From: Hassallia sp050875635
GTDB taxonomy: Bacteria > Cyanobacteriota > Cyanobacteriia > Cyanobacteriales > Nostocaceae
Assembly (NCBI RefSeq): GCF_050875635.1
Contig: NZ_JBPAOH010000009.1
Coordinates: 37,379-101,378 of the forward strand
Length of the DNA stretch: 64,000 bases
Reading direction: 5' to 3'
The translations under genes and the position numbers were made by a program. The notes beneath the pieces are model-generated. The model was not told where the DNA came from. It saw only the letters and a list, made by a program, of their open reading frames with translations, and searched no databases. This document shows positions 1 to 9,800 of this stretch, piece after piece; within the stretch, counting starts at the first letter, position 1, and every line of letters starts with the position of its first letter.

Positions 1-124
1 TTTGAAAATGAAGACAGGGCATTGGGCATGGGGCATTGGGCATTGGCAATTTTAACTTTCCTTGCTCTCCCTGCTCAAGAAAGCTCCCCCTGCTCCCCCT
101 GCCCCCTGCCCCGTTCCCCAGTCT
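1..124. repeat. STRR-like heptamer and C-rich low-complexity tract
   Basis: The stretch is built of degenerate units such as gggcatt and gggcatg (period 7), then a pyrimidine-rich run of cccctg-type units. It carries no plausible gene. It lies just downstream of the stop codon of the minus-strand pentapeptide gene. Confidence 0.7.
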
Positions 125-631
125 CTACCGACACCCCAAACTTTCTCGCGTGGAAACACCTGTAACTGGATTGACGCCCGATGCGCGATCGCACAATAAT
201 GACACTTGATAGCGGTCAATCAAAGCATCGGTAAAATCAGCACCCGTTATATCCGCATCATAAAAGCGGCTACTTGTCAAGGTCGCTTGTGTAAAAATCG
301 CATTTTTCAGATTTGCCCCATCCATAGTTACGCGGTCAACTAAAGCATCTGAAAGATTTGCACCTTCTAAATTCGCTCTTAGTAAAACTCCCTTGGTGAG
401 AATTGCATTAGTTAAATTGCTCCCTTGGAAATTTGCCCCGCGCATTTCCGCTGCCACAAAAGTTACACCAGTCAAATCAAGGTTAGAAAAATCACGGTTT
501 TCTAAACTCATATTGCTGTAGTTGATTGTATTTACTTGAGCAAAAGCCGGATGCGGATTAAGTATTATCCACAAAGCAGCCAGTAGCAAAGTTACAATCA
601 AACTCAAAAAGCGAAGCAAAATCTTTTTCAT
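125..631 (-). CDS. Exported pentapeptide-repeat protein
   Basis: This encodes about 168 residues. The start MKKILLRF was chosen because it gives a clean signal peptide (basic N-end, hydrophobic core, cleavage near AFAQ), whereas the open frame further upstream runs through low-complexity and hairpin repeat DNA. The mature part is a run of A(D/N)LXX-type pentapeptides (for example ANLEG, ANLSD, ANFQG), which fold into a right-handed beta-helix. It ends in a short Cys-containing tail with TRESLGCR. The protein probably sits in the thylakoid lumen or periplasm; its molecular role is unknown. A paralogue with the same tail lies at 60894-61388. Confidence 0.85.
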   Translation of the reverse strand: MKKILLRFLSLIVTLLLAALWIILNPHPAFAQVNTINYSNMSLENRDFSNLDLTGVTFVAAEMRGANFQGSNLTNAILTKGVLLRANLEGANLSDALVDRVTMDGANLKNAIFTQATLTSSRFYDADITGADFTDALIDRYQVSLLCDRASGVNPVTGVSTRESLGCR

Positions 632-647
632 AAATTTACTAAAAAAG

Positions 648-690
648 GGAGTGGGGAATAGGGAGTAGGGAGTAGGGAGTAAGAAACCCC
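648..690. repeat. Short tandem repeat (gggagta units)
   Basis: At least four near-identical gggagta heptamers stand in tandem upstream of the pentapeptide gene start. This is a typical STRR-type tract. Confidence 0.7.
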
Positions 691-707
691 ACTCACTACT
701 CCCCAAC

Positions 708-748
708 GCCAGTCGCCTCAAGCCGGGAGACCCGTCCACGGCGCTGGT
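708..748 (+). repeat. 41-nt hairpin repeat, copy A
   Basis: The outer arms are GCCAG and CTGGT. The inner stem is CGGG/CCCG closing an AGA triloop. It belongs to a dispersed family of exactly 41 nt found five more times in this window, and lies in the spacer between the pentapeptide and LCP genes. Confidence 0.6.
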
Positions 749-781
749 GGCTCGTCACCACTCCCCGTGCGTAGCGCTTGA

Positions 782-2269
782 CTACTTCCAATCCTTACCA
801 ATACGAATTGTTAGGTCAGATTCGAGGTCGCCGGTAGAGGAGACTTCGATATTACCTAAGCCTAAAATATTTTGTAGGTCAACTCCTGCTTGGTGGTTTC
901 CTTTTTGGACAACAATCTGAGTTTGGCGTTGGGTATCGGGCCAATCAGCTGTTGTGTTAATTTTTGTAAAGCCCTTTTGTTTGAGATATTTGATAACTTT
1001 TTCAGTTAGCTGAGGTTGATTGGAAGCATTTTGAATAGTAATTTTGAGGTTCTGGACTGGTCGGACATCTGGCTTAACACCAGTCAGATTCACGCCAACG
1101 TAATCATTCAATAACCTTTGTTGTCCGGTCATATCCAGCCAATAGCTATCTGGATCTTGGCTTAAACGGCTGAAAATACCTGGCAACATCGTCATTTGGA
1201 AATTATCTCGCTCCACATTGACAGAGAAGTTGACCAGCGCCATCATTTCTTCCATCTTCAGGTTGGTATCAAAATATTTCCGCATCATCCGGGTTAATTG
1301 CGGCAACCTGGGTACAACAGTGGGGTTATTCAGACGATTGACTAATCCTGATAACAATGCTTGCTGACGCTGCACTCTCGGCAAATCTCCCATCCCTGGA
1401 TCGCGGTATCGGGCAAATTCCTCTGCTTGTTCGCCGTTGAGGGTTTGCCAGCCTCTAACTAAAGATGTTTGTCCAGAGGAGTCTTGGTATTCCATCGAAC
1501 TAGGCACGTAGACCTCGACACCACCCAATTGATCTACCAACTGGCGTAAGCCGCTGGTGGAGATGCGAATATAGCGATCGATAGGCGCATTATTCAAGGT
1601 ACGACTGACTACCCGTGCTGCCAAGACTGGACCACCTTGAGCGTTAGCATCGGATACTTTGGTCAATCCCTTTTCCGGAATTGAGATCATCGTATCTCTG
1701 GGAATTGAAAGTACCCGAATCGATTTGTCGCTGGGGTTTAAGCGTACCAGCAGCATCGTATCGCTTTTGCCTGCAAAGCTTTCTGGTGAACCATCAACAG
1801 TGCCTTGAGTTGGTTCAATGCCCATGATTAAAATATTCATCGGGCGTGAAAGCTGATATTGAGAGAGTCTGTCTGCCAACTCTCCCGGCATTGGCATTTT
1901 TTGCGGATCTTTACCGGCGAGAAGTTCTTCATCGGTTCGATCCAAATCGCTCCATAGTGGAGTCCACAGCGCCAATGTGGAAACGAGCAAACCAGATAAG
2001 ACGATGCCTAAAACTGCTGTGAGTATCCACAACAACCAGCGAGGCATACTTAAACCCAAGCGATCGTAAAGCTCGTTGGGAATGGAACTTACCGATTCGA
2101 CAACGCTACGGTTCGATAAAGGCTGTTTTAGCTCGATTTCATCCTGTACATCAGGTCTAAGCTGATTTTCTGGCAGTTCTACCTGATTTTCCGGCAGTTC
2201 TACTTGATGCGGCGTTACTTGATTTTCTGAAAATTGTACTTGTTTTATCACGATTATCTCCCCACTCAA
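782..2269 (-). CDS. LytR-CpsA-Psr (LCP) family envelope glycopolymer transferase
   Basis: The protein has 495 residues. A charged cytoplasmic N-terminus of about 75 residues contains a short repeat (QVELPENQ twice). One membrane segment follows at about 78-105. The extracytoplasmic LCP domain starts near residue 145 (NILIMGIEP) and has the arginine/aspartate signature region DTMLLVRLNP...LSIPRDTMI. A LytR_C-type domain (KITIQNASNQPQL...) occupies the last 90 residues. LCP proteins transfer polyprenyl-pyrophosphate-linked glycans to cell-wall or surface acceptors. The divergent neighbour is mannose-1-phosphate guanylyltransferase, an exopolysaccharide precursor enzyme, which fits a surface-glycan role. 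The exact acceptor cannot be read from sequence. Confidence 0.88.
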   Translation of the reverse strand: MSGEIIVIKQVQFSENQVTPHQVELPENQVELPENQLRPDVQDEIELKQPLSNRSVVESVSSIPNELYDRLGLSMPRWLLWILTAVLGIVLSGLLVSTLALWTPLWSDLDRTDEELLAGKDPQKMPMPGELADRLSQYQLSRPMNILIMGIEPTQGTVDGSPESFAGKSDTMLLVRLNPSDKSIRVLSIPRDTMISIPEKGLTKVSDANAQGGPVLAARVVSRTLNNAPIDRYIRISTSGLRQLVDQLGGVEVYVPSSMEYQDSSGQTSLVRGWQTLNGEQAEEFARYRDPGMGDLPRVQRQQALLSGLVNRLNNPTVVPRLPQLTRMMRKYFDTNLKMEEMMALVNFSVNVERDNFQMTMLPGIFSRLSQDPDSYWLDMTGQQRLLNDYVGVNLTGVKPDVRPVQNLKITIQNASNQPQLTEKVIKYLKQKGFTKINTTADWPDTQRQTQIVVQKGNHQAGVDLQNILGLGNIEVSSTGDLESDLTIRIGKDWK

Positions 2270-2355
2270 CCACTCCCTAAACGTATGTTAATCCAAGCTA
2301 CAAAACTTGCCAGTGGAAATCGTCACAGTACACTTGTAATGTTCGTTGCTTAGAT

Positions 2356-3435
2356 TTGTATGACATAATGAATACTCCATTTTTCCCCGTAATTCTTGCA
2401 GGTGGTAAAGGTGAACGTTTTTGGCCTTTGAGTCGCGTTTTGCGACCAAAGCAATTTTTAAGTCTCGATGGTAGCTCTAGAAGTCTCCTACAGGCAACTG
2501 CCGATCGCCTGTTACAAATTGCCGACGGTTGGCAGAATTTATGGGTAATAACTTCTAGTCAGTTAGCTCAAGGAGTCGTCGAACAACTACCATTACTGCC
2601 ATCTGAAAATTTACTTGTCGAGTCACAGGGAAGGGACACTGCCGCAGCTGTCGCTTGGGCAAGTTTGTCAATTAAAAAGCGTTACGGAGAAGAGGCGATT
2701 ATCGGCTTTTTCCCCGCTGACCACTGGATTGCTGACCTAGAAGCGTTTGCAGCTACTTTAAGTGCTGCAACTCAACTTGCGGCAAGTTCAGAAGCGATCG
2801 TCACACTGGGGATCAAGCCTACTTTTCCATCAACTGGCTACGGCTACATTGAAGAAGGCGAAAAGATTGGTAGCTTTGATGAGTTGCCTTTCTTTCACGT
2901 TAATCGCTTTACTGAAAAACCAGACCGAGAAACGGCAGAAAAGTTTCTTGCTACGAAACGCTTTAGCTGGAATAGCGGTATGTTTATTTTTCGAGCAGGA
3001 GTTGTTCTCAAAGAACTGCATACCCACGCTCCGGAAATTATTCAGCCGCTAGAACAACAGGGTGAGGAAGATGTTTATCCGCAGTTGCCTAAAAAGAGTA
3101 TAGACTATGCCCTAATGGAAAAAACAAGTATAGCCTATGTATTGCCGGTTGAATTTGGTTGGGATGATTTAGGTGATTGGAATGCGATCGAACGTTTACT
3201 TAAAAAAGAAGAGAATCCCAATGTGGAACTAGCTACCCATGTAGGGCTAGATACCCAAGGTGCAGTTATTTACGCTACCGATCCAGAAGATGTAATTGTG
3301 ACTATCGGTTTAGAGGATGTAGTGATTGTGCGCGATCGCAATGTCACCCTCATTGTCAAAAAAGACCGTACCCAAGAAATCAAGCAAATCCTCAAAACCT
3401 TACAGAGCGATTCCCGATTTACCGAACTCTTGTAA
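2356..3435 (+). CDS. manC: Mannose-1-phosphate guanylyltransferase
   Basis: This is a 359-residue nucleotidyltransferase that makes GDP-mannose from mannose-1-phosphate and GTP. The signature FPVILAGGKGERFWPLSR lies at residues 9-26. The conserved PKQFLSL follows, then FFPADHWI (metal/nucleotide site) and the FTEKPD and WNSGMF motifs. The length fits the single-domain enzyme without a fused isomerase. The ATG at 2368 (MNTPFFPV) is an equally good start. The divergent spacing to the LCP gene (about 86 bases) suggests a shared promoter region, and GDP-mannose would feed polysaccharide or glycoprotein synthesis. Confidence 0.92.
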   Translation: MYDIMNTPFFPVILAGGKGERFWPLSRVLRPKQFLSLDGSSRSLLQATADRLLQIADGWQNLWVITSSQLAQGVVEQLPLLPSENLLVESQGRDTAAAVAWASLSIKKRYGEEAIIGFFPADHWIADLEAFAATLSAATQLAASSEAIVTLGIKPTFPSTGYGYIEEGEKIGSFDELPFFHVNRFTEKPDRETAEKFLATKRFSWNSGMFIFRAGVVLKELHTHAPEIIQPLEQQGEEDVYPQLPKKSIDYALMEKTSIAYVLPVEFGWDDLGDWNAIERLLKKEENPNVELATHVGLDTQGAVIYATDPEDVIVTIGLEDVVIVRDRNVTLIVKKDRTQEIKQILKTLQSDSRFTELL

Positions 3436-3826
3436 AAGTTAAAACCCTTGGCAGAGGCGCAAAAGCTAGCATCTCCATTATAACTTGAATATCTGTTATT
3501 TTTTCTAACAGTTATGCAAGTCTATAGCCTTGAACCTCTAGCCCAAACAATAGCAATAAACTCAATTATTGCTAACAAAAATTATACTTATCCTCACAAA
3601 GGATTTTTTCATCCCCATCGTCTATTACACGGTGGGGATTCCTGCTCAGATTAAGTCAAAAGAATGCTCATCAATCAAACTTAGACAAAAACTCTAAAAT
3701 CATATGTACAAAGCTTACTCGGGTAGCAATAACTTCAGGTGCATTATTATCCCCTGCTACTTACCTCTTTAACTTCTACTTTATTCTTTCTTCGCGTCCT
3801 TCGTGTCTTCGCGGTTCGTTAAAATC
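3436..3826. other. Intergenic region with hairpin and a gene-edge repeat
   Basis: About 390 bases hold no gene. There is a 10-bp stem hairpin at 3611-3639 that may end the manC transcript. At 3790-3825 lies a fragment of a phrase common in cyanobacterial spacers (cttcgcgtccttcgtgtctt), running up to the next start codon. Confidence 0.5.
3611..3639 (+). terminator. Hairpin downstream of manC
   Basis: The stem pairs atccccatcg with cggtggggat (one G-T pair) around a 9-base loop. No clear T tract follows, so it may act as an mRNA-stabilising hairpin rather than a strict terminator. Confidence 0.4.
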
Positions 3827-5473
3827 ATGTTCCTCACTCAAACAGTTCCTCGTCAAAGAGATATCATCGAAGTCCTATTCCGCAACGGCTGGGACTACAT
3901 GCGAAGGGTACTCACCGGTGCGAAAGCCGACGATCCCCAGCTACCCCCACCGGCAGTATTGAAAAACATCCTGGTGGATTTGGGACCAGTTTATGTCAAA
4001 CTAGGTCAGCTACTTTCTACCCGTCCAGACTTACTTAGCGGAGCCTATATTGATGAATTATCAACCCTACAAGATGAAGTCCCAGCAGTTCCTTGGGCAG
4101 ATATTGAAGTACTGATTCGCAAGCAATTGAAACGTCCTTTAGAAGAAACTTTCGCCATCATTAATCCTGTACCGGTGGCAGCAGGATCAATTGCTCAAAC
4201 CCATCGAGCAACACTAGCAGATGGTCGAGAAGTAGCGCTAAAAGTGCAACGTCCGGGAATAGATTTAACGGTTGCTCAAGATATCGCTTTAATTCAAGGA
4301 ATTGCCGATTTAGTTGCTCGAACTGAATTTGGGCAAAACTATGAAATTAAAGCGATCGCCGAAGAATTTACCAAAGCTTTAGAAGCCGAGTTAGATTTTA
4401 CACGCGAAGCCGGTTACACCGACCAGCTACGGCGCAATTTATCCCAGAGTCGTTGGTACGATCCCACTAAAATAGTAGTTGCAAAAATTTACTGGGATTT
4501 AACTACAGAAAAATTGATGGTGATGGAGTGGCTCGACGGAGTACCGCTTCTGTCATCGAAATTTAACAAACTGGAAAATGCTGAAGAACTTGCCGCAGAA
4601 CGCCAAGCAATTACAACTTTGTTATTTCGCGTTTTCTTTCAACAACTATATATAGATGGATTTTTTCACGCCGATCCGCATCCAGGAAATTTATTTTATT
4701 TGCGAGATGGTCGGGTTGCCCTTTTAGACTGTGGGATGGTGGGAAGACTCGATCCCCGCACTCAGCAAATATTAACAGAAATGTTGTTGGCGATCGTTGA
4801 TTTAGATGCTCAAAGGTGCGCTCAGTTAACTTTGCAGCTAGCGGATTCACGTCAACCAGTGATTTTAGCGCGTCTGGAAAATGACTACGATCGCATGTTG
4901 CGGAAATATCACAACATGAACTTGTCAGAAATCAACTTCAGTAAAATAATTTATGAAGTTCTGCAAGTTGCCCGCAACAATAAAATCCGTTTGCCGAGCA
5001 ATATGGGTTTATATGCGAAAACTCTAGCGAATTTAGAGGGTGTAGCGCGGGGATTCAACCCAGAACTTAATTTTATTGATGAAATTAAGCCATTACTGAC
5101 AGACTTGTTTAGACGGCAGTTGTTTGGTGATAGTCCGGTGCGATCGCTTTTAAGAACAGCGCTGGATCTCAAAAGTCTTTCGTTACAATCTCCCCGGCAA
5201 ATTGAGTTGCTACTAGACCGAGTGACATCAGAAACCTTACAGTGGAATTTATCGCTACGCGGTTTAGATGGTTTGCGTCGCACTCTTGATGATGTCGCCA
5301 ACCGACTTTCTTTTAGCATTTTGGTTGGTTCGCTAATTATGGGAGCCGCAATTATTTCTAGCAACCCGCGATCGGATCAGTTATCGTTTTTGAACAACGT
5401 ACTGTTTGCCGCTGCGAGTTTGTTAGGTTTGTGGTTAATTATTAGTATCTTGCGATCGGGTCGTTTACGTTAA
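3827..5473 (+). CDS. ABC1/UbiB-family atypical protein kinase
   Basis: The protein has about 548 residues. It carries the family-specific KLGQLLSTRP helix motif, the alanine-rich AAGSIAQTH loop, ALKVQRPG with the ATP-binding lysine, FHADPHPGN in the catalytic loop and LLDCGMVGR as the metal-binding DFG equivalent. Two hydrophobic segments at the C-terminus suggest membrane attachment. ABC1 proteins (UbiB, plastid ABC1K) are linked to quinone and prenyl-lipid metabolism. I chose the ATG at 3827 over the GTG at 3803 because the extra codons derive from a dispersed intergenic repeat phrase. The substrate is unknown. Confidence 0.9.
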   Translation: MFLTQTVPRQRDIIEVLFRNGWDYMRRVLTGAKADDPQLPPPAVLKNILVDLGPVYVKLGQLLSTRPDLLSGAYIDELSTLQDEVPAVPWADIEVLIRKQLKRPLEETFAIINPVPVAAGSIAQTHRATLADGREVALKVQRPGIDLTVAQDIALIQGIADLVARTEFGQNYEIKAIAEEFTKALEAELDFTREAGYTDQLRRNLSQSRWYDPTKIVVAKIYWDLTTEKLMVMEWLDGVPLLSSKFNKLENAEELAAERQAITTLLFRVFFQQLYIDGFFHADPHPGNLFYLRDGRVALLDCGMVGRLDPRTQQILTEMLLAIVDLDAQRCAQLTLQLADSRQPVILARLENDYDRMLRKYHNMNLSEINFSKIIYEVLQVARNNKIRLPSNMGLYAKTLANLEGVARGFNPELNFIDEIKPLLTDLFRRQLFGDSPVRSLLRTALDLKSLSLQSPRQIELLLDRVTSETLQWNLSLRGLDGLRRTLDDVANRLSFSILVGSLIMGAAIISSNPRSDQLSFLNNVLFAAASLLGLWLIISILRSGRLR

Positions 5474-5474
5474 G

Positions 5475-5552
5475 GCGCAGTAGAGACGTTCCATTGGAAC
5501 GTCTGTACCAAAAGCGCAGTAGAGACGTTCCATTGGAACGTCTGTACCAAAA
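5475..5552. repeat. Two tandem 39-bp units carrying the gtagagacg palindrome
   Basis: A 39-base unit beginning gcgcagtagagacg is present twice in perfect tandem, with the start of a third. Each unit holds an inverted repeat (gacgttcca/tggaacgtc) at 5480-5508 and 5519-5547. The same palindrome family recurs at six more sites in the window. It follows the ABC1 kinase stop codon directly. Confidence 0.8.
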
Positions 5553-5719
5553 GCGCATGCATTATACCAATTTCCGAAAATCCTGATATTAGTAGATATC
5601 ATTAATCCTGGCTGATGATTTTTTATTTATCTGAAAATCGCTCTTAATCATCAGATAATTTCGAGCGATCGCCCTTGGCGGCGGCTTCCGCATCGCGTGC
5701 ATCACCTAAAAGAAAATCT

Positions 5720-6727
5720 ATGTCAATCATCGTTGCTGAAAACCTGAGCAAAGTTTATCCGGTGGCAGTTAAAGAGCCAGGTATAAAAGGGACAATTACC
5801 CACTTTTTCCGCCGCACCTACCGACAAATTAAAGCAGTTCAAGATGTTTCCTTTGAAATCGCTCCCGGTGAAGTTGTCGGGTTTTTGGGACCCAATGGTG
5901 CTGGTAAAACCACTACACTCAAAATGCTCACAGGGCTGATTCATCCCTCTAGCGGAAATGTCAGAGTATCTGGACAAATTCCCTTTCGGCGTCAAGAGGC
6001 TTTTTTGCAAAAAATTACTTTGGTGATGGGACAAAAGCAGCAGTTGATTTGGGATTTACCAGCGCTGGATTCTTTAAAGATTAATGCCGCTGTTTACAAT
6101 ATCTCAGATAAAGAGTTCCGGCGGCGCGTGGGAGAATTAACAGAAATGCTATCGTTGGAAGGAAAGCTTACTCAAGCTGTGCGGAAGCTATCTTTAGGTG
6201 AGCGGATGAAAGCGGAACTTTTAGCCGCACTTTTGCACCGTCCCTCTGTGCTGTTTCTCGATGAACCGACGCTAGGACTAGATGTGAATGCTCAAGTTGG
6301 GGTGCGGGATTTTTTACGCGAGTACAATCAGCGCTATCAAGCGACGGTGTTATTGACTAGCCATTACATGGCTGATATTACAGCTTTGTGTCAACGGGTG
6401 CTATTAATTCACCAAGGAAAGTTGATGTATGACGGTAGCTTGGATGGACTGTTAGAACGTTTCGCTCCTTACCGACAAGTTCATGTAGAGTTAGCTCATC
6501 CGCTACCCACAGAAAAACTGATGTCCTACGGTGATGTGAAGCTTTTAGAAGGGCATACACAACAAACCGATGAAAATCTGACATCGGTGTGTTTTGTGGT
6601 GTCGCAAGAGGCTCTCACCCGTACTGTGTCGCGAATTTTGGCGGATTTGGCAGTAGTTGATTTAACTGTAACAGAACCACCTGTGGAAGAAGTGATTGGG
6701 CGAGTGTTTCAAGCAGGGGTTGTTTAA
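5720..6727 (+). CDS. ABC-2 type transporter ATP-binding protein
   Basis: About 335 residues form a cytoplasmic ABC ATPase. The Walker A is GPNGAGKTTT, the signature is LSLGERMKAE (LSLGE instead of LSGGQ), the Walker B is VLFLDEPTLGLD, and the switch histidine is in LLTSHYM. The C-terminal extension after residue 240 is typical of ATPases that pair with ABC-2 permeases for drug or polysaccharide/lipid export. No permease gene is adjacent, so the partner must lie elsewhere. The ATG at 5720 was chosen because the open frame upstream passes through a dispersed repeat phrase (ggcggcttccgcatcgc). Confidence 0.9.
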   Translation: MSIIVAENLSKVYPVAVKEPGIKGTITHFFRRTYRQIKAVQDVSFEIAPGEVVGFLGPNGAGKTTTLKMLTGLIHPSSGNVRVSGQIPFRRQEAFLQKITLVMGQKQQLIWDLPALDSLKINAAVYNISDKEFRRRVGELTEMLSLEGKLTQAVRKLSLGERMKAELLAALLHRPSVLFLDEPTLGLDVNAQVGVRDFLREYNQRYQATVLLTSHYMADITALCQRVLLIHQGKLMYDGSLDGLLERFAPYRQVHVELAHPLPTEKLMSYGDVKLLEGHTQQTDENLTSVCFVVSQEALTRTVSRILADLAVVDLTVTEPPVEEVIGRVFQAGVV

Positions 6728-6862
6728 TAATGGGCATGGGGCATAGGGCAATGGGCACGCTCGCATGGGGCATAGGGCAATGGGCATTGGTAATTCCTCC
6801 TTGTCTCCTTGTCTCCTTGTCTCCTTGTCTCCTTGTCTCCATTCCCCATTGCCCCATTCCCA
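6728..6862. repeat. STRR tract (gggcat heptamers and cttgtctc octamers)
   Basis: Heptamer units of the gggcaat/ggggcat kind are followed by five tandem copies of cttgtctc-type octamers. It fills the space between the convergent ABC ATPase and pixL genes. Confidence 0.8.
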
Positions 6863-6865
6863 AGT

Positions 6866-9800
6866 TTAATTAGATGATGCTGCCTCTGCCATACGAAAGA
6901 TGATTTGCTCTAAAGTTCGCAACAATTCTTGCTCATTGTAAGGTTTAGAAAAGTAAGCTCGCGCACCTAATTGCAATGCGAGTTGCCGATGTTTATCACT
7001 ACTGCGAGATGTTAACATGGCAATCGGGATATTTTTCATATCATTGTTTGATTTAACACGACCTAAAAAGCCGTAACCATCAATGCGCGGCATTTCGATA
7101 TCACAAATCACCGCTTGAACTTGCAAGCCACTATTAAGTTTATCCAAAGCATCTTGACCATCTTTCGCTTGTTCTACTTGGTATCCTCCTTTTTCGAGAG
7201 TCAAAGCCAAAAAGCGCCGGACATTTATTGAGTCATCTACGATCAAAATAGTGCCTTTTTGGTTATCAGGCTGCGGCAAAATTGCTTTATCATCATTAGG
7301 TACGAGGAAGGCAGTTTTTAATTTTGTTGATGGCAATTTACTGGTTTTAGGTGTGCGCTGATTAGTGGCAATCCAATACAATAACTCGTTAGCGTTAACT
7401 AAAGCCACTACTCGACCATCACCAAGAATTGTACAGTTGCTAAAACCATTAGGCAAAGGTATATTTCCCTCAACTTGGCGGATGGCAACTTCTTGTTCAC
7501 CCCAACAACGGTCTATTTGCACTGCTACTGGCTGGTTGTTACCTTTGATGATTAAGACATTCGCAGCATTAATCGCCGGGGCAGTTTCTAAATCTGGGCT
7601 ATTATAACGGGGGCAATTAAATTCTAAGTGCTGTCCTAAGCGAATCAAAGGCAGCATAGTTCCTTGCCAATTGATAACTTCGCTACCACCCATTGGCAAA
7701 ACTTGCTCGTTTTGGAGTAAGAATATTTCCAAAACTACATCTGTGGGAAATGCCAATAGCATTCGATTACTTTCTACCAGCAGTACTCGTGCTACAGAAA
7801 GTGTAAACGGCACTGACATGGTAATAGTGGTTCCAACTCCGAGGACTGTATCAACTTTGACATCTCCCCGGATTTGTTTGAGGTTGTTGCGAACCACATC
7901 CATACCGACACCGCGACCGGATAATGTTGTAACTTGGTCGGAGGTGCTAAATCCCGGCTCAAAAATGAGCGATAACAATTCTTCATCACTTGCTTGTGCC
8001 AGAAGAGTTGCATCTAAACCCATAGCTGCGGCACGATCGCGAATTTTATCCAAGTCCATGCCACGTCCATCATCACGCATAGTAATGATTGTACGATTAC
8101 TGCGGTGAGTGGCTTTAATTTCAATCAATGCTTGTTCTGGTTTACCGGCAGCACGACGGGTAGCTGGATCTTCGATGCCGTGATCGAAAGCATTTCTTAA
8201 TAGATGCATTAAAGGATCGTTTAATGCTTCTAAAATGCTGCGTTCAATTAAAGTGTTGCCACCTTCAACTTTCAACTGAACATTTTTGCCATATTCTACA
8301 TTCATGTCGCGCAAAGCTCTGGGAAAGCGATCGAGTAAATCTGATAACGGACGCATCCGTATTTGTGTAAGCTTTGTTTGTAAATGCTTTGATGTTTTGT
8401 TTAACTTTCTGGCAAATTGATCTGTATCGTCAACACTCAGTTGAATATCAGTTGTGACTTCTTGTACTTGAACAATGGTTTCCATTACCTCTTGCGACAA
8501 GAGGCTTAATTCGTTATAGCGATCCATTTCTAAGGTATCAAATCCCCTTTCTAGCTGGGGTGAATAGTCGCTATCGTCAAATGCAAAGTTGTCTGAATTG
8601 CCATTACCTGGATATGTTAACGATGGTGAATTCGATGGCACTCCAGCATGAGTAGTAATTTTGTCGTATGCTGTGCGTAGTTCCTGATTTTCGCGCTCTA
8701 AAACATGCACTCGCTGGCTAAGATTACGTATGAGTTTGCGTAATCTTTCCATTTGCAAGTTCAGTCCATTACGCTGAATAATTAGTTCCCCAAATAAATC
8801 GTTAATTTGCTCAAGTTGTTTGCTGGGAACTCTAACTGTATTTTCATGTTCGCGGTCTTTGCCAACTGCAATTGGCTCTGGTTTGCGTTCAACAAATTTG
8901 TAATCTATGGGGGAAAATTCTCTAGAAACGACTACGTTTGGTGGCTCGTCAATAGTAGCGTTGTCCTCGACAATTTCTACTTCCTTTGATTCAAAACTTG
9001 CGGCAATTATTTCTGGATTTAGCCAAGCTTCTTCGCTGTCTTCTGTTTCTAAAAGTAGTGGTTCTACTATTTCTGCATCTTTATTATGAGATTCTACCGC
9101 ATCGCTTGCAAGAAACTCAGCTAGAGCCTCTTGTACTTCTTGATCGTGAGATTCTACCGCACTGCTTGCGAGAAACTCAGCTAGAGCCTCTTGTACATCT
9201 TGATCGTGAGATTCTACCGCATCGCTTGCAAGAAACTCAGCTAGAGCCTCTTGTACCTCTTGATCGTGAGATTCTACCGCATCGCTTGCGAGAAACTCAG
9301 CTAGAGCCTCTTGTACATCTTGATCGTGAGATTCTACCGCATCGCTTGCGAGAAACTCTGCTAGGGCTTCTTGTACATCTCGATTGTGAGATTCTACCTC
9401 ATCGCTTGCGAGAAACTCTGCGATCGCATCTTCTGTGGATAGCAGATCCATATTCGCATAACTCAAAGGTGCGATCGTCTCAACTTCGATATCTGTAGGT
9501 AAACTATCTCGTTGATTTGTCAGCACCAAAGCTTGCGATCGCCGCCACGCTTGCAATGCTAACCGAGCAATTTCTTCAACTTGTGTATCCGTAACGCTAG
9601 CTGCTATGTGATGCGCGATCGACTGACAAAGCTGGGTAAAAGCTGGTAATTGCAACATTTCTCCCAAACCGCCCAATTCAGCTGCCATAATCGCAACTTC
9701 TTCTCGCAAGCAAGGTTGTTGACTATCTGCAAATACAGATTCTAGACGTTGCAAACATCCTTCTACTTCTGTTTCAAAAAGCAGAGGTATAATATCTTGC

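Noticed and set aside
6615..6863. Minus-strand frame downstream of the ABC ATPase
   Set aside because: Half of it is translated octamer repeat and the rest is antisense to the ATPase gene.
7365..8108. Plus-strand open frames opposite pixL
   Set aside because: They are antisense shadows of strongly conserved CheA domains and show no own signals.
8986..9498. A 170-residue plus-strand frame with a regular Leu/Arg repeat
   Set aside because: It is the antisense reading of the pixL 60-bp repeat; periodic because the repeat length is a multiple of three.
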